From Diplosphaera chodatii (lineage: Eukaryota > Chlorophyta > Trebouxiophyceae > Prasiolales > Stichococcaceae): a stretch of DNA of 64,000 nt. The notes under the pieces are model-generated. The model searched no databases and was not told the origin of the DNA. It was given only the letters and a program-made list of their open reading frames with translations. The stretch covers positions 2,356,001-2,420,000 of the forward strand of contig JAALGY010000023.1 in assembly GCA_032358165.1 (NCBI GenBank). Direction: 5' to 3'. This document shows, piece after piece, positions 36,205 to 47,700 of the stretch. The position numbers were made by a program, and so were the translations under genes. Each line of letters starts with the position of its first letter. Positions within the stretch are counted from its first letter, which is position 1.

Positions 36205-39200
36205 ATGCCCAAGCATATGGTACGTAGCACCCGCTATCAATATGTACAATCAAAAAACGGCGGGACAACGTGGAGCGGCCGGCTACGTATCGGAAATGGG
36301 CTTGGTAAAGTGCAGTGTGGCACGCACCCAACGGAGGAGGCAGCAGCGAAAGCATGCGACCAGTGCGACATTCCTGATCCTCGGCATACCCTGCTTGTGT
36401 CCTTCACCGTCTGTGGCTCGTACCGTGAACATCCTGGCTGCAGTACTCAGGATGAATAGCTTTGGCCTTTATGGTCTGCCCTAGCGCTACTTGGATCTGC
36501 TTCACAATAGCTTCTGATTGCAGGGTTCTATACAAAAAAACCAAGGGGCCAGACTGCGCCAGCTTTCAGGTCGGCCTGAGTGCGGAGGATATGGGGGCAC
36601 TGGATGCAATCACGCTGCAGCAGCTGCTGGCGCTGCTGAAGCGCGCACAGCTGCAGACCCGCCAGGCCAAGTCCACATACAAGGGCGTGCAGCCCAGAGG
36701 CACAGGATTTTGGAGAGCCAGGTTCCGGTCCAGCGAAGTACAGCACAGTGCGACGTTCAGCACGGAGGACGAGGCTGCTCGCGCATATGACCGCTGGGCA
36801 ATGCAACATGTTGGCAGGTCAGCCACAGAAACAAGAGGGTACCGTATAAGCGGTGCAGGGGCTTATGTAGTGTGCTGTTGAAACGTTTGTGTGGTAGATA
36901 GGCTGACTGATGTCTGACGATGCTGCTTGCGTGCTGCGCCACAGGCATGCGGTGACGAACTTCATCTACTCGGGCAAGCTTCCTGCTGTGGCTCTGCAGT
37001 TATCGTTTGGCAAAGCAACACATGCTTTGGTCCCTTCCTTTGCTGTCTTGTGAGCAGCACCTTCTGCTGGCTAGTCTCTGACTTCCGTCAAAGCATATTG
37101 CATGGTTCACAACATGACATCACACTCGTTGCACTCAGGTGAGGAGTTCGATGCAATATGTGGCCCAGGAGGGGAGGCTGATGAAGGCGGCCCTGCAGCA
37201 AGGGTAGCCGGGGTGGGCACAACGCTGGGCAGGCAGAGTCGCTTGCATGCAGGTATGATTCCTGCCTGTGAGCTGATGGTCGTCAACAGCTGCCCTACAT
37301 GTGATGCGCATGCAGGCGGATGGCGTGACCTACCTGACTTCAATATGCATGCGGCTGTACTTCGAACATCAAATGCTTCCAGCATCGCAGGCCAAGGCGG
37401 TCGTCGCAACCGTAAGGTGGCTTCCGACTCCGAGGGTGAGGCGTCAGCCGATGACAGCTCGAGCGACGGGGAGGACATGGACCTGGACACAGCCACGCCC
37501 GCTGGTGAGCTTAAACACTGAGCAATGCAGCAGTGCCGTCTCAGACACAACACAGCACCTACGGCAGTTACCCCACTGGCATCAGGCAGGTCATCAGGCT
37601 TGGCTGTGAGGAATTCCTGTCATTTGCGCATGTTGTGCTGTGCGACCAGCTAACGATGTTGCTGCTGCCATGCACGAACGATGCATGCAAGACACGATGT
37701 CTGAACACTGGCCCAGAGGTCAGTTGAGCACTGACTGCAGATGAGTGCCCTGCAGCTGGCACAGGCATTGCGGGGCGCCTGCGGCAGCGGAACCGCCTGC
37801 GCCATACCATGCGTGAGGCTGACAGCGGCTCGGAGGGCAGCGAGGCACACGGCGCGTCTGAGCGTGACACCGACGAGGAGGTGAGGCCACATGCATGTTG
37901 GACTGGTTGGTGTCTGTGTGCATGCACCATGTCAGCAGCCAAGCATGCAGCCCAAAGGACGGCGAATGGTCATCGACAACAGAGACAATGTTGTGCGCAC
38001 ACCAGCTGCATTTAGGCTGACCATGTGCGTGCCTCACAGCGGTGGTGGACGTGGTGGGCACATCCTGTCCAACAGCATCCAGACGGGTTGGATTTTGTGC
38101 TGGGCTTCGGGTTTTGCTGACTCACATGACCATTGCGCCTCTGACAGGTCTCATGTGTGCACGCCTGCAGGAAAACGGTTTTGCGTTCCCAGCAGAGCCA
38201 GAGGGCAGCTTTGACTTCCCTACGGAGCCCGAGTCCTCAGATGATGATGATGCCATGCCACCATGCAAACGCAGACAGCCCTCTGGTGTCGTGCCCTTCG
38301 ATCAACTTACTGAAGGTGAGCCTCTGGAGCAGCTTAGCATAACATTATACAGCAGAAGGAGAAGATGATGCAGCAGAACTGGAAGCGCAGTGTTGAAACA
38401 GATGGTGGCCATGTCCATGCGCTTGGCTCGCTTGCACCTACTCTGCTACCCTATCAGGCCGGTGCTGCATAGACAACTCAGCTGCCTACAGCTGCATGTG
38501 CACAGAGTACTACGCAAAGGTTACTCTTACGTCTGCATGGACCGCTTTATGTATTAGCAGGCAGTGGATACGCATCCTGTCTCAAGTCTGGGATGCTGCT
38601 TTAATTTACGCCACCTTCATCACTGCACTGCAGGCTGCCTGCAGGAGCTGGCAGACATGGAGTGCTTCCCAGGGTGGCATGAGTACTTCCAGCCTGCAGA
38701 GCTGCCACCGCCGCCCAACGTCCCATTGCCAGATGAGCAGACGAAGGCGCCCAACCCCTATGACAGTAAGCTCTGGCTCAGACCAGCTGGCTCCCCTGTC
38801 GTGTAGGCATACACTTGCATGATCCAGCATGCACCTTTGCATTGACATGCAGCAGTTACCGAGTACTGGCCGACATATGTAGTGGGAAGGGTGAACTTCC
38901 TGAAGTACGCATGGAACTACCAGCACAGCCTGCAGGCGGAGGGCGATGCCGGGTACATGACCAATGCACCTCATGCTGAAGTCCTGTGACGCTGTTGCAT
39001 CCTAATTCCAATTTGCCTGAACTCTCATGTGTCCAATTCGGTTCAGATCACCTTTGTGCTTCAGGGTGGAACGCTCCATCAGTCGCATCAAGGAGGCAGC
39101 GGCCCGTGGAACAGCCATGCGGGCTGCTGCAGCTGCCACCGCAGCCACGGCACCTGCCAATGGGGCGCAAGCTCCTGTTGCTGCAGCCGTTGCTGCGGCC

Positions 39201-40937
39201 ACTGACACCAGCCACACTGCTCCAGGTGAGCCATTCCCCAATCACTGACGTGAGCAAGCATATCTTTGCACACCTGCTTTGGATACGTCAATCGCGACAT
39301 TGCCTGACAACGTTCGCAATTTGCTGCCGACCGCAGGTGTGACCGTGCAGCTTCCTGCCAGCTATGTCCCATTGTGCACACCTGAACTGCTGCCAGCCGC
39401 TTCCGGGCCCTCTATGACAACAGCGTCAGCTGTGCCACTACAAATCGCCACTGCAGCCTCTGCCGGACCACAGGCGCCGCTGCCTGCCAATGTGACAGAC
39501 TCAGCGGCGGCAACACCGGCACCAGTCCCAGCAGCAAAGGTTGCGAACGACTCTGCGCCAGAGGCTGCTGCTGAGGTGCCAGCTGGCATGACACCAGCAA
39601 CTTTTGCAGCAGCTCAGGTGCGCAATGGCAGATGTTTCGCACCGGCTTGCAAGTAGTTTCACACATGCTCACAGTTGTGAGCTACCTACTTTGATTCTCC
39701 TTTCTCAATATGCTGTCTGCGCGCAAATGTGACTCGTGTACCTGACATCTGTACTGCAGTCCAGAGTGGTCATAGAGGTCTGCCATCCTACAACACAGTG
39801 TCTCGCGCACTGCTGACAGCCTTGTATTCTGTCAAAACATTGCAGCGTTCATCTGGAAGGCATTTGGGTGATGCCGCATAACTGTTGCGTCTAGGATCTG
39901 CACAGAACCGTGAGCAACTGTCAACTTCACATAGATTTGGCGTCGTGCCCCTGCAGCGGGCGGGCCTTACAACAGAGATATACCTGGAGATGCTGGGGCG
40001 CCTGGGTTTTACGGCGCAGGAGTATGAGGCGGCCGTCTGCCATGAGTGGACCATGCCCGATCACATGCTGGCGGAGCACGATCCTGTGAGTTATCTTGAC
40101 AGAAGAAATGCACATGTGGCTTGGCCTGCTCAAATGCTGTGCAACCCATGTCTGCACAGCAAACCATGCGATCAACGGAACCTTTGGTCGTGGTAAGCAT
40201 GTAAGCTCATCTCTGCACAGCTGCACAGCGGCCGATGGGGTACGAGCTACGTAGCAGATACAAGTACGTTTATTGTACACACACAGGTGGTGTTGCCTGT
40301 CCCTATTGGTCTGACCTCATTGCAATGGATGCTGTGCAGGAAGAGCGCGCCAGCATCAAGGAGCGCACCCAGACATTCATCGACACCCAGCTGCAATTCC
40401 CAGTGCGCACGTCATCTTTCCAGGCTCACTTTCCGACTTGCACACTACCTTGCCTGCTTCTGTCGATCATGCACACTCGCTTCCAGTTGAGACAGCTGGG
40501 CGCACTGTTATCATCAGCTTCTGTCACGCGTGCCACCATCACGACTTATGCCCCACTGCACTTGAGCCAACAGTACATGCATGCCATGCCCTTTACACTC
40601 ACAGCTCATTTTGTTGCCTTGGGCTGCAGGTGCTCAAGCCGTCAGACACACCGTCCTACAACAGGGATCCGTACGCTGACGACCCGCCGCCCAACAGGGA
40701 CGCCACAACGCCTGAGTGGCATGTGAGATTGCAATGCAGAATTGTCATTTACAAGAGCTGCACTAATTTGTAAGCTTATACCAAGGGACTGAATACAGCA
40801 AATTTCGACTGGCACCTTCAAGTACCAAGCTTCAACGCACTGCGTGCTTGCAGGTCTGGTATGACCAGTACAGTGCCAAGCAGACAGCGGAGGTCGAGAA
40901 GCTTCTAGCATGGTGCCAGCGCTGCCAGCAAACATGA
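36205..40937 (+). CDS. AP2/ERF-domain protein with long acidic and Ala-rich C-terminal region
   Basis: Putative nuclear DNA-binding protein. Two AP2-like units are visible. The first is divergent: STRYQYVQSKNGGTTWSGRL then HPTEEAAAKACDQ (36226-36370). The second is canonical: STYKGVQPRGTGFWRARFRS then FSTEDEAARAYDRWAMQHVG (36675-36812), continuing after a phase-2 intron as RHAVTNFIYSGKLP (from 36944). Downstream exons encode acidic stretches (SDSEGEASADDSSSDGEDMD at about 37425-37485; ESSDDDDAMPP at about 38230) and an Ala-rich linker. Conserved-looking unassigned blocks follow: MECFPGWHEYFQPAELPPPP (38660-38715), VNFLKYAWNYQHSLQAEGDA (about 38890-38950), TTEIYLEMLGRLGFTAQEYE (39970-40030), and a C-terminus WYDQYSAKQTAEVEKLLAWC. 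Start ATG 36205. That 36205-40937 is one gene is inferred from continuous strand and splice-compatible blocks; it could be two. AATAAA directly follows the stop. Confidence 0.62.
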
Positions 40938-41775
40938 AATAAAGACCAAGGGCTATGTCTCCTGGCGTCGGCCATTGAACCCACAGGCGTAGCATTGCGT
41001 AGCAGCACAGCAGGCAGTATGTCTTTTCAGCCGCAGTGCCGTTCCCCCTCTGCAAGCACCCGGCAGCGTCAGGAGCCAAGCACAGTGCACCGCAGCATTT
41101 TGGCTGGATACTCTGGCATCGGCATGGAGCATTCGCTGCTGTAGACGGAGACCTGCACCCGCACCGACCGAAGCTTGCAACTGCCATCAGCACGCATTCA
41201 AATGGTCATGCACAGCAGTTGCAACGGTCAGGGCTGCTTGGCTGCTTGTGTATGTGCCGACCACCGGCAAACATGGCGACACAATCGAATGCTACTGTAC
41301 CCCTTCGCTGCGAATGTTTCGGCCCAGTGCTGTCTAACACGGAGATGTCGCCCGAAGTTCCTGTACTGTCTTTACAGTATAATCCGCCACGGGTGGAGCA
41401 GGGGCACAAGCATGGCCCCACACAGTGCCATGCTTTGCGGAACAAAAGCATTGCCTTCATGCCTGTTAGCTCTGCGACACGCAGACTTCAACCTGAAATG
41501 CGTGATGGAATGATGGACAAGTGTGTGCGTATTGGCATTGGGTATTCGGGACGCGAAGTATTTCTGTTTTCAAGCATGCACTGATGGGTGTTCGGGTCTG
41601 TAATTTGTGGTGGGCAACTGGTCGACATGCGTATGGACCCACAGTTGCTGGAAATTTCCCTGTCGATCACTAGACAGCGGTCGATCAGTAAACGCGCACG
41701 CCGTCAGCTCATGGCGCGTGAAAGCGCGGCGCCCTGAGAGCAAGCAACTCTAAGGAGTCTCTACCGGCTGTCAGA
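40938..41775. other. Spacer between AP2-domain gene and orphan gene
   Basis: 838 bases with no recognisable gene. AATAAA at 40938-40943 could be the poly(A) signal of the upstream gene. A 180-codon open frame crosses 41036-41584 but has no codon bias or similarity I recognise and is not called. Confidence 0.45.
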
Positions 41776-44700
41776 ATGGACGGCGCCGACCTAGATGAGG
41801 TCATCGACACACTACGGGATCAGGCGCTGCGGCTGGAGGGTCAATACGATCGTGCCGGCATTGCCGCTGCAGCCAAGTGCGCAACGTGCCAATGGCCACC
41901 AATGGAAGCTGTATTACAGGCGTTGAACTTGGCCTGTATCATATCAGTGCCTCGATCCCCAACGGCTGACGGCTGTGTGGACATATCTGTTCGGAACTTG
42001 CAGATCGTACAACCGCCCCTCACTCAGCCCACCCTGCATCATGCACACAGGTGGGAGGATGACCGGCCGGGGCTCAAGGAGCTCATCGGCGCGCTGTCAG
42101 AGACGCGGGACCTGATGCGCCGCGAAATCAAAACGCGCACAGATGCGCTGGCGTCAGGGGGAGCTGCGGCGCAGGCCGTGGGCGCGGGCGTCACCACTGG
42201 CTTCAATGTTATCCAGGTGCCACCACCGCCGCTGCCGGCGCCGCTGCTGCTGCTGCTGCTGCTGCTGCATCAAAAACGCTGATTGCACACGATAAGGGTG
42301 ACGCTAGGCTTCCTACGATCATGCAGCTGAGGGGCATCGAGCTCCCGAGGCAGCGCGCCTTGGCGCCCTGTTCACCGTGGTGCTGTGCGTATCATGTGCA
42401 GTCGCGGGCGGGGCAGGACGGAAAGCCGCTGCCCACGGAGTCGCTGATGGCGGAGCGGGACCGGCTGGTGGAGGCGCTGTCCACGCTGGACGGCCAGATC
42501 GCGGCGGCGCGCGCCGACCTGCAGGCCCTGCGCCGCACCGACGAGCAGGAGCTGTGCGAGAGCCGCCTGATAATCCTGCAGGTGCTGCTCTGCGGATGCA
42601 GACTCACCAGGGTCTGCTGCAAGCATAGATTGCAAGGCGCAGGGCCCGCTCTGCAGCAGAACTGGGTGCAGGTGGTGGTTCACTTGCCGGGCTCCCACAC
42701 CAAACCTGGAGAGTCTGCAGGCCTCCGGAGGGCTGTTGGCTGGGCACACGGTGCGCACGTCTGATGGCAGCTGTCGCGCGGCCTGCAGGACACGCGGCGC
42801 ATGTACCAGGACGAGGTGGACATGATGGAGATCGAGCTGCTGGGGCGGGAGCGCGCCGAGCGCCTCGCCGCCGAGCGCGCCTCCGCTGAGGCCGGTGGCC
42901 GCGCCGAGCTGGCCCGCATGCAGGTGGGCTGGCGTGATCGATCTGCTCCTGCGATCCGCTCCTTCAATCCTTCGACTCGCTCCTTCAAATAGGAGGAACT
43001 CAGGTGCCTGGGCGTCCGGAGTTGTGAGACTGGCCCCTGCCTTGGGAAGTACAGAGCGCAGCCACCGTTCCCGGATGGCATGTGCTGCTGGAAAGCTCAC
43101 CAGACTTCTGCATACCATGATCCACCGGCGTTCGCATGTAGGATGCGTTGACGGCAACAGAGCAGAAGCTGGACATTGCAAAGAAGCGGCTGTACTTCCC
43201 AGCTGCAAAGGGCTACGGGTGAGGACCCGCTGCATGCACAGCAGTGAATGCCTGCAGGAGCGCAGCATACATGCGTGGTGACAACATGTTTGCCCTGTCT
43301 GTGCCACAGTATGAGCTTCGGCAGCAACGGCATCTACGTCGGCGGCAAGGACACCTTCATCTCAGAGCTCAGTGGGAACTGGAACGTCAAGGGCGAGGTG
43401 TTCCCACAGGTGGGGACTTTGACATCGAGTTGTAAGACCACCTGGAGCGCAGCTGAAGCTAGGAATATGTGTTTGGTTGGTGATCATCGAGATATACTTG
43501 CTGCAGGGCATCATGGGCAATGCAGGGCCTGTGCCCCGTGTCACGGTGACGCTCGGCATGCCGCCACCAAAGACCGTGCAGAGGTGCGAGCTCACGGCAG
43601 CACTCATCGCAAGATCACCCGCAGTTGCATCATGATGATTCTTGAGATAAGTTCACCTCAGTCCGTCTACAGAGGTGGCGCAGATGCTTCTGAATTTGTT
43701 GAAGCAAAGCATGAATCAAGGCACCTAGCAATGTCATCGTGCAGGTCCAGCGGCAGCAGCACGTACCAGCTCAACCGCAGCAGCAGCTCTTTTAGGTCGG
43801 TGCAGCAGCAGGCGGCAGCCGCAGCCGCCCGCCAGGCAGCCGCAGCCGTCAACCCCGAGTCTCCACTCAGGGTACGATGCTGCAGAGTGTTATGCGAGTC
43901 GCCCTGCTGGCGCTAGTGACTCATCCTGACCATGGTCCTGCGTACTGAGGTTGTTTCGCTCTTGCGGTACTTCAGTCGGTGTGTTGCTGGTATGCAGCCG
44001 GCGTCAGGACGTGCAGCAGAGCAGGATGCTGGTGCGGCCAGCCCGATGCGGCCCAGCATGGAGGCAACAGATCAGGTGTCCCCCAGCCGCTCGCCGCTGG
44101 GAGCAACAGCTCCCACATCAGCACAGCAGGTGGTGAGGACATTTCGGCAAAGGTCTGTAGCCTAGCCCAGCATAACACAAATTCACTGCAACGATGAAGA
44201 GGTGTCAGCAGCTCATCGGCACTTTGCATCTACAGGCTGCGGAGGCGCAGGGCAGCATGCAGCAGCTCAGGGGCGAGTTCGAGGGTGGCGGCGGGTCTGC
44301 AGCTGAACCATCTGGCTCATCTTTTGTAGCCGCCTGGCCGACTAGTGCAGCAGAACAGCAACCAGAACAGCAGCAGGCGGCGCAACTGTCAGACCAACAG
44401 CCGTCCAGGTATGCGTCTGCTACCAACGCCTGTTGCTGCTGGGAACACTCACTGTGCTGATGTGGGATGCGGCTCTCTTGCAAATGAGGTTATCGTGATG
44501 TCCACTGCCGTGGCTGCCTGCAGGCGGACCAGCAGTGAACTGCAGTCACGGGCATCATCAGAGGCAGGGGACACCTTGAATCGGCAGCCAATCATGGGGC
44601 TGCCACCCCGGGATCCGCGTTCAAAGAGCAAGAACATGGCCATGAAGCTGATCAACAAGATCGGCAACAAGCAGCCCAAAAAGCAGATCCAGGCTCCTCA

Positions 44701-47700
44701 GTACCCAGGTGAGCATGGCATGTGTGCTGTCGCAGATCAGCAAGGAGTAGCCAGATGAGCTTTTGCCAGCAGCTGTCGTATTTGCTGCAGGCGATGCTGG
44801 TGAGGGTGAGAAGAGCAGCAACAACAGTCTCGCATCCCGACTGCTGTCGAAGAAGGCCAGCAAACGCACCGACAAGCTCACCTTCGGCAGCAATGCCCAG
44901 GCACGCAGTGGACCAGGACAGCATGGTGCTGCCCTGGCGAGGACCATGCTCTGGCATGCAATGCACGAAGTAGCAAGTGCCCCTGCAACACCGTGCACCG
45001 CCAGCAAGGAACATATCATATAGGATTAGATATCAGATATATCATATAAACGCTGACCCAGCAGGGCCTGCAGCGGCGGGGTAGCGCGCTGCCGTCCTTC
45101 GCAACGGACGTGCCGGTGGCGCCGCCGCCCCCGGCGTCAGCGCCGTCAGACATGGGCGTATTTGCGCCCCAGGCCACTGTCAATGGCCACCACCGCATGC
45201 CGTCGACAGACGACCTGGACTCCCTGGCGCCTCAGTCCGCACGGTGCGTGACATCTGCTGTATGTGGCCTAACCCTCGGATGCTGATAACCATGCTCACC
45301 ATGAAGTGTCTCGTCATGCTGAACCTTGCGAGGCTGGTCCAAGCTTGTACTAATCGCGAAGCTTGATGGCCACAGGACCAGCGAGGCCGAAGAAGCAGCC
45401 CAGCCGGCAGCAGCAGACTTCGATGATAGCCCTGAGGTGTCGGAGTGGCCAGATGATGAGGCGGCCAGCGCAGCGCCCGTTCTCACGCGCCAGAGCACAG
45501 GTGTCGTTGAGCTCAGGGCCTGGCTGTGTATTCCTGCAACTGGTCAAATCCCAGGTGCAGGCCACCAAAGAACGGTTCTATTTGGTGCCAGAGTTGGTGG
45601 ACATTGGGCTCTGCAGGTGCAGAGAGCTGGGACGGCATATCCAGCCAGGCAGGAACCGGCAGCGACCGGGGGTCTGATGGCCAGGCGTCCACCCTCACGA
45701 CGGGGCGGCGCGGCATGTTTGCTGCGCTGCGCATCGAGGACCTGGGGGTCATCGGCGAAAAGGGTACCAAGGTGGGAACAATCCTTCTGCATGTTCTCGT
45801 CCATGAGCGTGCTTGTAGGGCAAGGAGTTGTACCTAGCCTACTCTGCACCGTGCAGCCAATGGGCCGAGACATGTAGCAGTGTAGAGCAGTGCAAGCAGC
45901 CCGCTCGTTTGTGGATGCCGTGTAGGTGCCCAACGTGACAGTGGCAGAGATCAACATCGAGCTGGAGTTCCAGATGACGTTTGTGCTGGAGTACGATGCC
46001 TCCGCTAATGTGTGGGGTGCTCCCCGCAAAGCCAAGGCAAGTCACTGTTGGCAAACCTAGCCGCAAACAGCTTCAGACCTGATTAGCAAAACTATGGGCG
46101 CCATGCAGGCTGTGCAGTCGTATGCTTGAGACATAGTTGTGGACAACCATACATGCTACACCATCACGCTGCTGGCTGCAGGTGGAGATGGTCCATCTGG
46201 ACCGCACCGTGCGCGGCAACAATGTCCCGCTGCCACGCACCCTGCTGAGGTGCCCATCCACAGGCGTTTCATCGTAGGGTCACGTGTACGATTGTCTGCA
46301 TGTTGTCGACAATCATGGTGCGTGATTCCATGTGTACCGTGCATCTGTGTTCAGCGTGCACAGCAGCTTTCAGGCGTCTGACAACTGCTATTGGGCTCGC
46401 CTTCCCGCAGGTTTGTGCTCAATGCCACGCTGCCGCGCATCATCCAGCGCCGCATCCTGCGCATGCTGCCCTCGGAGCTGGGACGGTACCTGCTGGACGG
46501 CGGCACCGGCATCTCCACCCACGGCGAGATCGGTGGGCACCAGTGACAGCGTGTTGACGCTTGTGTCCGTGTCAGCCTCGCTGTACCCAACGGGACACCC
46601 AGGCTACAAAGGGAGCGTTTGCGATGCTGCTCCGACGCACCACGATTTGGCAAGATGGTGTTGTTGCTGCACTGCAAGCCATGCCAAACTCTGTATCCTG
46701 CAGGCATTGTGGGTCCGGCGCTGTCAGCGCTGGATGCACACATCGGCTATGTGCTGGGGGCGGCCACGCGGGCAAAGGACGCCCGACGCGCCGCACAACA
46801 TGCCGCCGCTGCGCAGGAAGCGCGCGCCATGCTCGGTGCGCTACATAGTTTCCTGCACCCGTAAAATCTAGGAGTTCACTGAACGTGGCCCACCCCTCGG
46901 CGTTTTGGACTTTGCTGATCATGAGCAGTACAGCACTGGTGCTGCGCCAAATGGTGTCTGAATGGACGATGTGGTCACAGGCCTGAGCCAGGAGCAGGCG
47001 GGCGCGCTGACGGAGTTGTTCGGCGGGCAGCACAGCCTGCTGGGCAAGCCCAAGCGCGCCTGCATCGCCGACCTCATCGCCTTCTTCGTGCATCGCTCGC
47101 AGGACCAGCGCCTGTGGCCGCAGCTGTGCACGGTGTGCTTGAGCAGAAGCTGGGCACCTTGCCACCACACTGCTTGCACTCTCCTATCAGTTCACCACAT
47201 CAAATGAGGATGGATAGGAAGAAATCTCGAAGTTGTGGCGCAGAAGCGTCACCAGGTGTATGCACGGCACAGGTGTGGGATGCGGCGCTGCGGGCGGTGT
47301 GCCAGGCGTGGGGGGTGCGGGGCATGCCGCCCTTTGCACACCTCATGGAGGTGGCCGTCGCCGGCCTGGGCCGCAAGCCCGTGCGCGCCCGGTGAGCACC
47401 GCTGACCTGCAGCATTGTCTCTGCAAACTTACCCATGTACCTCGTGCATTACTACATGTGCCTATGCACCCAGGCACCTGGTGTGCTGAATTCTTCGTGC
47501 ATCCATCTCCTGCTGCTCTTTGTTTGAGCCTGTGCTGTGAGCAACATCGATCAAAGATGAGCATGCATGTCTGCAGATTCCAGATGCACCGCTTCGAGGC
47601 GGCCGTCAACGTTGATGCGCTGCTGGGTGCGGCAAGGGACTACTTTGAGCGTGTGACACGGGAGTACCACGCCAAGGGGCCCGGCAGCGGGCCCCAGCAG

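Noticed and set aside
41036..41584. 180-codon open frame in the spacer before the orphan gene
   Set aside because: No recognisable motif, no splice partners and composition like neighbouring non-coding DNA.
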